Assembly: GCA_013398615.1 (NCBI GenBank)
Contig: VZSR01002145.1
Coordinates: 5,937,546 to 6,001,545 of the forward strand
Length of the DNA: 64,000 nucleotides
From: Brachypodius melanocephalos
Taxonomy: Eukaryota > Chordata > Aves > Passeriformes > Pycnonotidae
Direction: 5' to 3'
Below are positions 24,306 through 35,213 of this stretch, one piece after another; the first letter of the stretch is position 1, and every line of letters begins with the position of its first letter. The translations under genes and the position numbers were made by a program. The notes beneath the pieces are model-generated. The model saw only the letters and a program-made list of their open reading frames with translations. It was not told the DNA's origin and did not search any database.

Positions 24306-24895
24306 CTGATAAAACAAATGGGAGTAAGAGGAAGTACTTTCAACAGCTCCAAGGGAGGGGAAAAAAAATTATGAGGGTATCTACTGATTTTGCTGCTGTG
24401 TTGGAAGTCACCTTTTTTACCTGGTTAAAATGAGTATGGCAGAGACTATTATTAGATTGGGCACAGGCTCCCAGCACACTGATCCAATCCATCTCCAAAA
24501 CAACAGGGATACATCCCGTGGCTGCTGGAGTGACAGACTTGCTGCAGGTGAAAGCTGTCCATGAGTGATGGCACTCAGGACCAGGACAGCATCACAGGTA
24601 CCTGTTTGTGGCTCTCCTGGGCTCTGCTCCAGGAATTCCAACACTCTTTCAAACAAAAAGCAGCAGTAAGAGTCAATACACCTGCTGTGAATGTTTTTCT
24701 TCCACGAAAGTGACACTGCGCTCACTGGCTTGACCAGCTGGACAAACTCCTGTCTGATGACTTCTGAATTTCCAAAAATTTTGGAAAACTGAATTAATCA
24801 GCAGAAATTTAAACACACACCAATCAAGAACATAATTTCCTCATGAAAGAAAAAAAATCAACAGCATTCTCTGTCTTGTTGGTGATTAACTGATG

Positions 24896-24915
24896 TTTAA
24901 ACACACACACACACA
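24896..24915. repeat. (AC)n microsatellite
   Basis: About nine AC dinucleotides in the sequence upstream of the LRWD1 first coding exon. Confidence 0.85.
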
Positions 24916-25599
24916 GATATGCTGATATTTGGAACAACAATGCTGACAGGGCCAAAAGAGCTCCATGAAATGACTGGTTCAGGGCTTCCCACTCTTCCTG
25001 ACACAGATTCCAAGAGAGGGAAATAAAAGAGAACAGAGCTCCAAGGCCAGGCTCTCTCCTGTCTTTCTGTGTTAGATCAACGCTGCCTAAATGCCACTCC
25101 AGCACATCGTGAGGAGCACACGCGGCACTGAGCTGTCCTTGGGTTTGGTTTCAGCAACCTACAGCATTGTGTGATGAGCAACGGGGCACTACAGTGTTGT
25201 ATACACTGAAATACTGTATACAAGTACAAAGAGCTGAACTGAAAACCACTTCGAACAGCAGCTGTTTGGGATTTGATCCTTCAATTGATGGAGCTCTCAC
25301 TCCGAGCAAAACCACAGGGTCGGGCTGATCCAACCAAACCTCCCTCAGATCCTGTGCCTATAATAAAAATGTGACACCAGTGCCTGGATGTTCCCATTGC
25401 ACACTGATGTTCTTTGGCACACTGACACCCCGGCCACAGCTGTGACACTGCGGGAGCTGCAGGGAAGGCCACACATGCCATGTCCCATCCCCACAGCATC
25501 GCGGGTGATGCTGCACAGGGTACATTCCGTTACCCCGGGGATCTCTCACTGGGAACCGACCCCTCCTGCCCCACCGCGGCTCTGGGGATGGAGCCCCAC

Positions 25600-26004
25600 A
25601 GCCGGGCATGCCCCTGACCTGAAGGTGTTTGCTTGGAGCTGCCCTGCACCGCCCGGCCGAGCGCGCCTGGCACGGCTGGCGCTGCCCCGGGCCGCGATGC
25701 GCGGGATGCCCCGGCCGTGACAAGGCCACGGACGGCGGGCTGTCCGCACACGCCGAGGAGGCCTCCGGCCCGCGGGGTATCACCGGCTGCGGGCGCAGGC
25801 CGCGGCTCCGCCCGTGGGCAGGGCCGGACCGAGTCGGGCGGGGCAGGTGCGGCCCCGGGCCGAGGCCTCGCCCGTCACCGCCGCCTCCGGACACCGAACA
25901 CCGCGGGGGAGCGGCGCCGGCCGAGGCCTGAGGCGCCCCCGCGGGGCGTGCGCCGCGCCTACAACTCCCAGCGTCCCCCGCGGCGCCAAACAGCGGCGCG
26001 AAGC
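25600..26004. promoter_or_regulatory. CpG island, shared LRWD1/ALKBH4 bidirectional promoter
   Basis: About 400 bp very rich in G+C and CpG, cut off on the right by the N gap. LRWD1 runs left and ALKBH4 right from this point, so one divergent promoter probably serves both. A ZNF143-like site lies near its right edge. No TATA box is seen. Confidence 0.75.
25959..25973 (+). promoter_or_regulatory. ZNF143/THAP11-like site
   Basis: CTACAACTCCCAGCG matches the core of the ZNF143 consensus ACTACAAYTCCCAGMATGC at most positions. Such sites are common in CpG-rich bidirectional promoters of housekeeping genes. It lies 31 bp before the gap that probably hides ALKBH4 exon 1. Confidence 0.65.
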
Positions 26005-26104
26005 NNNNNNNNNNNNNNNNNNNNNNNNNNNNNNNNNNNNNNNNNNNNNNNNNNNNNNNNNNNNNNNNNNNNNNNNNNNNNNNNNNNNNNNNNNNNNNNN
26101 NNNN
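26005..26104. other. Assembly gap (100 N)
   Basis: Exactly 100 N, a conventional placeholder for unknown length. It interrupts the CpG island where the first ALKBH4 exon should be. Confidence 0.99.
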
Positions 26105-26557
26105 CGTACTGTGAATTGTTCATCTCGATAATGAATCGGAGCTCACCTGAGCCTCGCGTGTTACATTCACGTTCATTCGTTACAGCTTGGCCTTGTGGCC
26201 TGCGCGATTTTCATCAGCTTTCCTCATTGAACATTTATTGCTGTGACAAACCATGTCTCTGCAGCAGTACCCACCATTAATCTCCTTATACCCGTGGCTC
26301 TGAGGATCATCGGTTCTTCCCTGCCTTTCCAGGATAAAGACATCAATAGGAAAGACAAGTGGCTTCAAGCAAGCAGTACAGTGATGCTGCAGCTGGGGAA
26401 AAAAAGAGCAAGGAATAGTTGTTCCCCAAAAACAGCTGTAAAATTTCTTTTGTCTGCAGGAATACTGTACAGTTTTCATGCTGCAATACCAAGGTTGCAA
26501 GGGTAAATAAAGGAAATACATTATTGCTTTTTTTCTTTTCCGTTGATATTTCCACAG

Positions 26558-27828
26558 GGAGAAGATAATTTCACTTACTGTCCAGCAACAGGCCTAGCTA
26601 AAGGAAATGAGCACTCGGAATTTGCTGGCTGGGCATTTCCCTTTCCAGGGGTATTCCTGGTGGAGGAGTTCATTAGTGAAGATGAAGAGTGTGAGATAGT
26701 GGAACTGATGGATCGAGATGACTGGAAACCATCACAGTCTGGCCGAAAGAAACAGGTTGGATTTTAGAAACACATCTGATCTTAGATCCCTCTGGAAAAG
26801 GAAAGCTGTTCTCAGTTAAAACCCAAAATATTGAGACATTCCATTAAGTGTTTCCTTGGAAAGCTTTTCCTGAAGTCAATGGCAAGAATTACCTGTAATT
26901 GAAATCAACTTCTTGCAAAAATACATGATAGTTACAACAAACAGTATTTGATGGTGTGGGTTCAAGCATTAAAGTCCACACAATCTCCAAGGGAAAGAAG
27001 TGGGTGTTCAGATTTGGTTTTACTTTATAAATCCAGAGAGATTAATGTAGAATCTCTGAGTCCTTTTGCAACCTGGCAACCAGGTCACTGGAAGAGATGA
27101 GAACAGAACTCTGCAGGAACAGCCTCTCCAAAAAGACTTGTCCTAGATTTTTCCTTCACATTAGCTTTTTCCTCCCTCTTCTTTCCCAACAGGACTATGG
27201 ACCTAAAGTGAACTTCAAGAAACAAAGGCTGAAAGCTGGCAGCTTTACTGGCTTGCCCAGTTTCAGCAGGAAGATTGTGGCACAGATGAAGGCCTGTGCT
27301 GTGCTCAGTGGTTTCTTACCTGTGGAACAGTGTAACCTGGACTACAGACCAGAGAGAGGCTCTGCCATCGACCCCCACTTTGATGACTGGTGGCTCTGGG
27401 GGGAGCGTCTGGTCAGCCTCAATCTGCTCTCCAAAACTGTGCTCTCCATGTCCTGCGATTCAGAGGACACCATCCAATTATTTCCCATTCCCGGTAAGGA
27501 GGAATTAAGTCCCCCTGCATCTTTCACGCAGACATCAGCGTGCAGAAACTCAGGAGAAGAGGGAACCAAGTGCTTTTCGTCCCCGAGACTGGTTCCGGGG
27601 AAGGAAGTGAGTGTGGCCATCGTCTTGCCCCAGAGGTCGCTGGTGGTGCTGCACGGGGATGCTCGGTACAAGTGGAAGCACGGCATCCACCGCAGGCACA
27701 TCGAGCACCGCCGCGTCTGCATCACCTTCAGGGAGCTCTCTGCGGAGTTCAGCGCCGGGGGGAGGCACGAGGGACTGGGCAAAGAACTGCTACAAATTGC
27801 TCTTTCCTTTCAAGGGAGACCCGTGTGA
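26558..27828 (+). CDS. ALKBH4: ALKBH4, Fe(II)/2-oxoglutarate dioxygenase, 5' partial
   Basis: Two exons are visible, 26558-26755 and 27193-27828 (TGA 27826-27828), giving 277 residues in continuous frame. Human is 302 residues and its first exon encodes roughly 40, including a Cys-rich segment, which is missing here. Landmarks: FAGWAFPFPGVFLVEEF, CNLDYRPERGSAIDPHFDDW with the Fe-binding HxD (His codon at 27376), distal His in WKHGIHRRH, and the conserved ending LSFQGRPV. Known role: AlkB-family demethylase, reported to act on actin Lys84 monomethylation and needed for actomyosin function; nucleic acid substrates are debated. The donor of the first visible exon (CAG/gttgga) is weak, but the joined frame RKKQ-DYGPKVN matches the family. 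The loop after the HxD (about residues 165-190 of the visible part) differs most from human. Confidence 0.95.
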
Positions 27829-27939
27829 CCAAGAGGTTGCATTTTGTTGGGAGAGGCGTAGAGCGAGGTGTGGAATTCGTATGACTCGGTTTATTTCTGA
27901 GGTGGGTGTAAGGAACCAGGTGTGTGCAGAGATAAGCTC

Positions 27940-27969
27940 AATAAAACGAATATTTAACAAACAAATAAA
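27940..27969 (+). terminator. ALKBH4: ALKBH4 poly(A) signals
   Basis: Two AATAAA hexamers (27940-27945 and 27964-27969) lie 110-140 nt after the stop codon. Confidence 0.7.
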
Positions 27970-29374
27970 AGGGATGAGCTTCGAAACCTCCTGGGCAATG
28001 GGAGCTTTTAGGCCAAAGTCAGAAATGAGAGATTGTGTTACAACAACAAGAAAAAAAACAAAATCAAAACACCGAAAAACAACAACCACCCAGTTCCTAA
28101 ACACTTAAATGAACCCAAGAAAGTTAGAAACGTTAACCAGTGTCAAACAGCCACACGGTTTCAGCCCTGACACAGATTTTAAGCTTTCCTGGCCCATACT
28201 TGATACTGCCAGACTGGTTTGCACCAAGCCCTGGGGGTACAACTATCCTCTCTCCCACCTCAGGAGAGGTCCTGTAGAGAGAGCAGGTCTCAGGGGAGGA
28301 AGGTAAGCAGGTATCTCTGCACAGACAGTACAAAACACTGAGAACTAGTTAAAGTAATTGTCCTTTGCTGAAGATTCATGCTCTAACAATGAGGATTAAT
28401 CATAAATTCCATGTGTGACTTGTATCTTCTGGGACCAAGGAGCAGCATTTGCAGAGGGCCAGTGCTGACTCTTCGGGCTTGGACAGAGATCAGACCAAAG
28501 GCCTGCACAGACTGTGTTATTTTCTGATCATTTGTCATCTCTGAACCCTGCTGTCAGCTCTCAGTGGCAAGAGTCTGATTTTGGGAATTAGCTGGGCAAC
28601 AGACTGCAACCCTGGCAGCTATCATTTATTTTCCTGGCACCTCCAGCAGTCAGGTTTGAATCATGCCTCGTACCTAAGACTCAAGCAGTCATTTGCAGCA
28701 GAAGCTGATCTGAGGCCATCTGTCTGCTCTGAACGAACTTCTGTGCTCTTGAAAAGGAAGTTGTGCTGTGGAAGAAGTGTGATCCTTTAATAAGCACGGT
28801 GGTGCCATGACAGCCCTTCAGCACCGCCTCACTTGTGCTGAAAACACCACCTTGCCACCAGCAGGCAGTGCTGCCTGGCTTTGTTTGGTGAGGAAAGGGG
28901 ACACATCTCAGTGTCCCTGCACTGCTGTGTTCTGCCCCAGAAGTGCTTCCTTGGCACTGCACAGGATTTGCTGCTCCTGCCACAGGCACTGCCCTCTGCT
29001 TTTCTGCAGGGAGCTCTTCACCCAGGACAGTTGCCAGGAATCAGATGGGTCAATCAGGATTTTTTTTAATCCATTTAAGCCAACAGACACAACCCTTTGT
29101 GGTCTGCAATGAGCCAGGTTCAGTTTAGTGCCAATTTCAGCAGGGACCTGCTAGCAAGGCTCCCATGGGCAGTCCCAAACTCCAAACCTCCATCCAGGTG
29201 GGCTGGTGAATGTCCTCAAGGAGCTCCAGCAGCACTTCCAGCAGTCACAGCACATCCCCTCTGGTGGAACCCCTTCACTGCAAACACAGACACACAACAG
29301 GCAGGCCACACCTGCTCACAGCCAGCTCACAGGAAATTCCTCATAGGCTGCAACTGGAAGAGGGTAGAGCTAGG

Positions 29375-29582
29375 TTAGGTATTTGGAAGAAATTCTTCCA
29401 TGTGAGAGTGGGCAGGCCCTGGCACAGGTTGCCCAGAGAAGCTGTGGCTGTCCCTGGATCCCTGGGAGCATCCAAGGCCAGGTTGGAGCAACCTGCTCTA
29501 GTGGAAGGTGTCCCTGCCCATGGCAGGGGGTAGGAACTGGATGATCATTAAAGTCCCTTCCAACCCAACCCATTCTGTGACT
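29375..29582 (+). mobile_element. CR1 LINE 3' fragment (plus strand)
   Basis: Clear CR1 3' end: GGCACAGGTTGCCCAGAGAA, then GATGATCATTAAAGTCCCTT and CCAACCCATTCTGTGACTGT. It is less decayed than the other copies in the window. Confidence 0.92.
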
Positions 29583-31375
29583 GTCCAGCTCACTCCCAAA
29601 AGCAGGCAGTGCTCTGAGAGCAGCAGTTCCTCACCTTTTCTGCAGCCTGGTGTTCACAGGGCTCCACATTGGGATATCCCCAGGAGCTGCTGTCGGAGCA
29701 GAGGGGCTTTGTCCAAGCAGGAGGAGGAGCCTGCCAGCCTGGCACAGACACACAGGGAGGAACAAACCAGCCCAGGCTGTCACAGAGAGAGCAAACACTG
29801 CACCAGGATCCTCCTCACCCTTCAGTTCCAAGCCTCTCCATGGCTCTGCTGTCTGCTCACCACACTGCAGCAGTCAGTGTTGCCATTAGTGCTTGGCCCT
29901 CATTTCCAACACTCACTTTTACATTTATACTGTGCTCTCAGGCTGTTAAAACACTTTCTGTGTGTGTCCCTGCTGCTCCATTCCCTCCACAGTGAAAGCA
30001 GATGATGGATTCTGATGAATCAGTCTGCCACAATAACTTACACAGTGTTAGTTCATCTTCTGCTCTGCATTTGCTGGCTGGATTTTTCTGCTTTGATTGA
30101 ACTATACAGGAAGCTGCTGTTCTTGCCAGAAGATTCCAGCTCTTCCTAGCTGATATCTTAAATGCGAAAAAATGCAAATAATTATATACTGAGCCAAAAA
30201 GTGAGGGCTTTTTCTTGCTGTTTTTGAAGTCCAAAACTTAATCTAGTCACTACACAGGCATTGCTGTGCCAGTCTTTTGACATTTTTCACCTGTTAACAG
30301 GTGACACAGCTTCTTGGGCATCATCCTTAAATCAAAATGCAATTGCACACCCATCTGTTCAAGTATAACCGCTTAAAACTTTAAAAGCCAGAAAACCAGG
30401 GAAAAAAAAGCCAGAAAATCCTGTTTTGCAGTGTTACAAAACATTAACAATTTACTGTCAAGTACCATAGAAATCTGAGAAAAGTATGAAGATGCTTTAA
30501 TCTTAATGAGCTCTTAAAAGTAATTTTGTCCAATAAGCTGGTATTATTAACAGAAGACAAACTTTAATAGTCTTCTTGTTATAGGATTTCCTTGTCTCCT
30601 TAACCTCCTTGTAAAACACATGCCAAGACCCTCGTTAAAAGGAAGTGCATCTAATTGTTATCTCCTTGTGCATTGCCAAAGGAGAATGATAATATCTCAC
30701 CAAGCTTTTTTTTTTTTTTTTCAAGAAGGCAGAACCCAAGTTAACCCATAGAGGATGCTGGAGGACTTGAGCTGCCTTTCAAGAAATCAGTCTGAAATCA
30801 CCAAGAAGCATAAAACTGAGCAAGTTTATCCAGTTTCTCTCACACAGCTGGATAATAACTGAGATACATTCGTTGTTCTACATTAAATATTGTTCATGCA
30901 GAGGTAAAACAAGAATAGGCAAAGTTTAAATACAGATTTTTTTTTCCCCCCCTCTTAGCACTCATGGCTGTCACAGCTCTGGGCAGAAAGCAAGCTCCCA
31001 GCTGGACACACAGGGATCCAGGGAAATAATCTCAAAATCCAGCCAGTCAATTTTAATTACTGAAACTGCTTTGAGATGGCTGTAGAGAACCTGTGAGTTA
31101 ATCCGAAAAATATCCCCCCTGGCCCAGCTGAATCTGATTGCAACTTGAGGGGGTGTTGAGGAAGCTGTCTTAAGAAGTTGATGCAATGAGATTTAAAAGA
31201 TAAGGAATCTACAGCAGCGGGGAAACTCCAAGGCCTTTTGTTTTGTTTGCTTGAAGGAAGAAAAAGAAAAGAAAGCACATTGTGAAAGGCAGGAGGAGTA
31301 CCTCCGCCCCCCAGCCCAGCACAGGTAACCTCGAGGCAACCTGGGATTGCCCATCCCCACATCCCAGAGGCAGGG

Positions 31376-31456
31376 AACGGGATGTGGAAGGATAGGGGAG
31401 GATGTGGTAGGAAGTAGAAAGATGTGGGAGGATGTGGAAGGATGTGGGAGGATGTT
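31376..31456. repeat. GGATGTGG(G/A)A minisatellite
   Basis: Six to seven imperfect copies of a unit close to GGAGGATGTGGA over 80 bp. No coding potential is seen. Confidence 0.75.
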
Positions 31457-34400
31457 TCGTCTGCTGCTGCACCCACCCCGGTGCCCTCCAGGAACACTTC
31501 CAGGTATCTGAGCGCTCTGCCAGCGGCTCTCGCACGGTATGGCTTTCATCCGTCACATGCTCAAACCCAACATTACTCCATCTCTCACGGTCACAAAGTC
31601 TCCCTGAGCGCCTCCTCTCCTCCACTGAAACAGGGAGCCAGCCCTGCCCCCGGGGCGATGTTAAAAATAGAGAGATCACAGAGTGAGAGCTGCCACTGAA
31701 TACGGCAAGGGGAGAACCCGATCCTTGCTTCCTCCACGACCCTTCTTTACTCCTGCTAAGACGGAGAGAGGAATTACCTTCTTAACCAAGGCTGGTGCAC
31801 GGGACTGATACAAAAAAAATTGTTGTTCCCGTGTCCTTGAGAGTTCCTTCCCTGCTTCAGGGTGGGCAGGCAGGGTCCCTGCAGTGGCATTTTCCTGCTG
31901 GGCAAAAACTGGCCAAAAAAAAAAAAAAAATCTGGAGGAAGGCTCGGGACTCTGAAGCAAGATCATGGACTGTGCTAAGCTCTAGTGCAAAATTGGAGAA
32001 ACAGCTCAAACAAGGCAATAGCTGGTCCAGAGAGGCACAGCCCAACGGGGCAGAGAATTAGGGCAGCAGCCACCCCAGACTGCAGCAGCTCAGAGCCCAA
32101 AGCTGGCACAGAGAACCAGGGGAGATCCTCAACTGGACATCCCCAGCAGAGGGTGGAACCCTTGGGAGAAGCATCTCCATGCAGGCATTGCAGGATTGCA
32201 GCCACACAAAGCCTGGGACACTCCAAGAACGACAGACACCACAGGAATGACAGAGAGGTGACAGCACAGGACAGACATGGCCAGGCACGGGCAGACAAAC
32301 CCAGACGTGACACAAGGAGCTGCCAGCCCTGCTGGGACAGTGTGGAAAGGCTGGCTTGACTGATGGGAATCCTGCTGACAGCCACGGGGGCAGCAGCAGG
32401 AGCAAGGAGGATTTTCTGGTGCTGCAGCAGAGAAACACCCAGCTGGACAACTACAACATCCCTACTCCGTCCTTTATGGATGAACTCTCGTGGCTGGAAC
32501 CACAGGTAACATTTCTGCAACACAAGTCTGGACTCAACAGTGGTGAAAATGTAAATAAATTGCAGGAAGAGAGGCAGGATCAAAAAAAAAGCAAGTGCTG
32601 TTGTTGGGAAGGGAGAAGAGCATGAAGGTGGATGGGTAACCTTGAGAATCAAAGAGCAAAAATACCCCCATGAGCTTCTCATGGAAGGGAGAACTCAGTG
32701 CCCAGAGAGACACAAGAAAGAGAGCTGCAAGCAAAGACAGAAAGCACATTATTATTCTGTTTTAGGAGCATTTGCCCTTGGGGCACCATCCCAAACTGTA
32801 CCCCAGACTGGCCCCCGGAGTAAGGTGGTCCCACTCCAGTCACAGATGTGCTGCCTTGAGACTGATCTTGAATGCAATCCCATCCAAGCCTGGACGAGTT
32901 ATTCTACAAAATCAAAGCACAGCTTCTGCTGCTTTCCTCAATTTGCTGGAGTTTATTACATTTGCAAAAAATTAAATGAATGATGAAAGGTGCATTGCTT
33001 TTGCAGCACTGTATGCACAGAAGGAAGCTTTTAAAAAAGGTATTGCAAAAATGGTGCAATACTTTCCTTGACAGCCTGCTGAGCCTCTCAGCACACAAGG
33101 TCCTTCTATTACTGATGTTAAGGGAGAGTGCAAAGTACAGATGAGAGATTCAGCCCATCTGCTCTGGCTCTGGCCTCTCAACAGAAATCCTGTTGGTAGA
33201 GGAGCCGACACGTGTAGCACTTGGCAGAAAACTCAACTCTGATTCTGTTGTATAAACCTTTTAATTTTTATTATGGTAAAAAGAGGAGGGAGAGAGGGCA
33301 GAGTCCTGGGGAGTTCATATGAATTTCATGACCACCCCCCTTCCTGGAGGACACTCCTTGTTTTTTTTGCATATGCACATGAGTACAGATTAGTCATTTA
33401 GCACACAAAGACGATTTTCTTTGCTGCACATCAGCCAATATGGTACATGCCAACTGCAGCAAGAACAGCAGATGAAAGCCACAGACACAGTGCTAAGCAA
33501 CTTGTTCAGCAACGCTCACATTCACATGTAAACAAGAGAGATGAGAGTTGGTTTCCCAAGGCCCTCGCCAGAGAGGAATATTGGGATAGTCTCACCCTGC
33601 TGCCCTGGGGTTTGTGTGTACTCTCCATTCTGGGAAGCTGACATGTAATACACTGCCATTAGAGCCCTCAAATCCCATTGGGATAAGGGCCCAGGGTTAA
33701 ATAGAACGTTATAAACATCCTCCATGATTTCAGAAACCTGTAAGGCCTCAGACACTCTGAAGCTGCAGTTTTGGAGTGCAGAGGAGGAAACCAGCACAGG
33801 ATCAGGGCCAAGAAAATGTGCTTATGCTTCTTGCAGCCCTGTGTGTCAGAAAGCCTGACTTTCCCTTAGAAGAGCTGATGATTGCAAAACACTCTTTTCT
33901 CTCCATAAAGTTACCAAAAATCATAAAATTGGGTGGTTTTTTTACAGAAGTTTTCACCCATGAGGATGCCATGGAATTTACAAGCTTTCCTTGCTAAGCA
34001 ACACAGACATGCAAGTGTCATTGTCTCTGCTGAAAAAAGAAATGAGCTCAAAGGAAAGGGATAGCTCTTTAATGGCACACAGCATTCCTGCCAGATCCAG
34101 CCCCATCAGGCTCGCCAGGACAGCTCCAGGCTCCACCAAAGGAGTTGTCTGCTTTGGTAGAGAGGGAGAAGGAAGCATTCATTTCTGACAGAAAAATGCT
34201 ACAGTCAATAAAAAAAAGAAGAAAAAAACCAAAACCCCAAATGATAATGATACAGGACTGGGCTTGTTCTCTCTAGCAAACCAGACAAAAGGCATCACTG
34301 CAATGCATAAATGAAGAAGATACAGGGGCAGATTTCTACAATATTTGCTGTCACTCCTTTACCTCCTTGAAACTTGCTTTGTTAGCCCTTCAGAGTCTTG

Positions 34401-34858
34401 TCTCATTAAATTCCCTGTCACTGTTCTGTTTTAAGAATGTCCTTGTTAAAACTAAAACACCTGTAAGCCTTCCCTGGGCACTCCTGCCTCTTGTTGGGAA
34501 AAAACACATGATCTTGGCACTTACTCAACCTAAGGTGACAGATGCTGCTGAAGAAAGTACGAGAGAACTTCCCAGCCTCCTGTGATTCAAAATTCTACAT
34601 CCCAAGTTGTTAAAAATATAGTTAAGAATAGCAAAAAAAGAACATAAAAGCTAAGGCTGTTTTCTTTCTGTTTATGTATTTATGGAATACTTGCTTTGGA
34701 ACAATGGTGATCAACATTCTCAGTTTCTGTTGTGCTTTCCTGGATGTCCTTGAGTCAGCTGCAGGTACCCACATTAATCAGCTCTGCTCTAGGAATGAGG
34801 TGCCAGTTAATTGTGGCTGCACTGACAGTCAGGGAGTTTTGACATGTAAGACAGGTCC

Positions 34859-34882
34859 TACACACACACATACACACACAGA
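34859..34882. repeat. (CA)n microsatellite
   Basis: An interrupted CA repeat downstream of ORAI2 (on the minus strand). Confidence 0.8.
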
Positions 34883-35213
34883 GACAGAGGCTTTTGGGAC
34901 AGCCGATGCAGTTTCATTTTGGCAATGGAATATTGCATTTGTAAAAAATACAGATTTTTGGCTACCACCGTTAAGGTAGATAAAGTTTTGACCTTGAACA
35001 CCATGGCAGTGTCAACTTAAGTACCAAGTGTGTGGGACCAGAACCAGGGCAGAGCCCCCAGCACGTGGAACAGCACAAGAACCCACAGCTAGAAATGGCA
35101 GGCAAGTAGCATTTACAGATTTAAGCCTCAAGAAAATCCATTCCTGGTGCATCTCACCAAGCAGCAGACCAGGCATTTTATTTTGCTCTCAGCCCTGGCT
35201 GTCACAGGCTCTG

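Larger units (their letters stand above)
27970..35176. other. Intergenic region ALKBH4 to ORAI2, part may be ORAI2 3'UTR
   Basis: About 7.2 kb between the ALKBH4 3' end and the ORAI2 stop. It holds a CR1 fragment near 29.4 kb, a GGATGTGG minisatellite near 31.4 kb, A/T runs and one short CA repeat. Minus-strand AATAAA hexamers at 33267-33272 and 35177-35182 are candidate ORAI2 3' ends, so up to about 2 kb may be ORAI2 3'UTR. Open frames reach 235 codons but show no domain. Confidence 0.55.

Noticed and set aside
25633..26280. 215-codon frame running across the N gap
   Set aside because: It crosses 100 N and GC-rich CpG-island sequence; the translation is Arg/Pro/Ala-rich without a domain, and the N run cannot support a frame.
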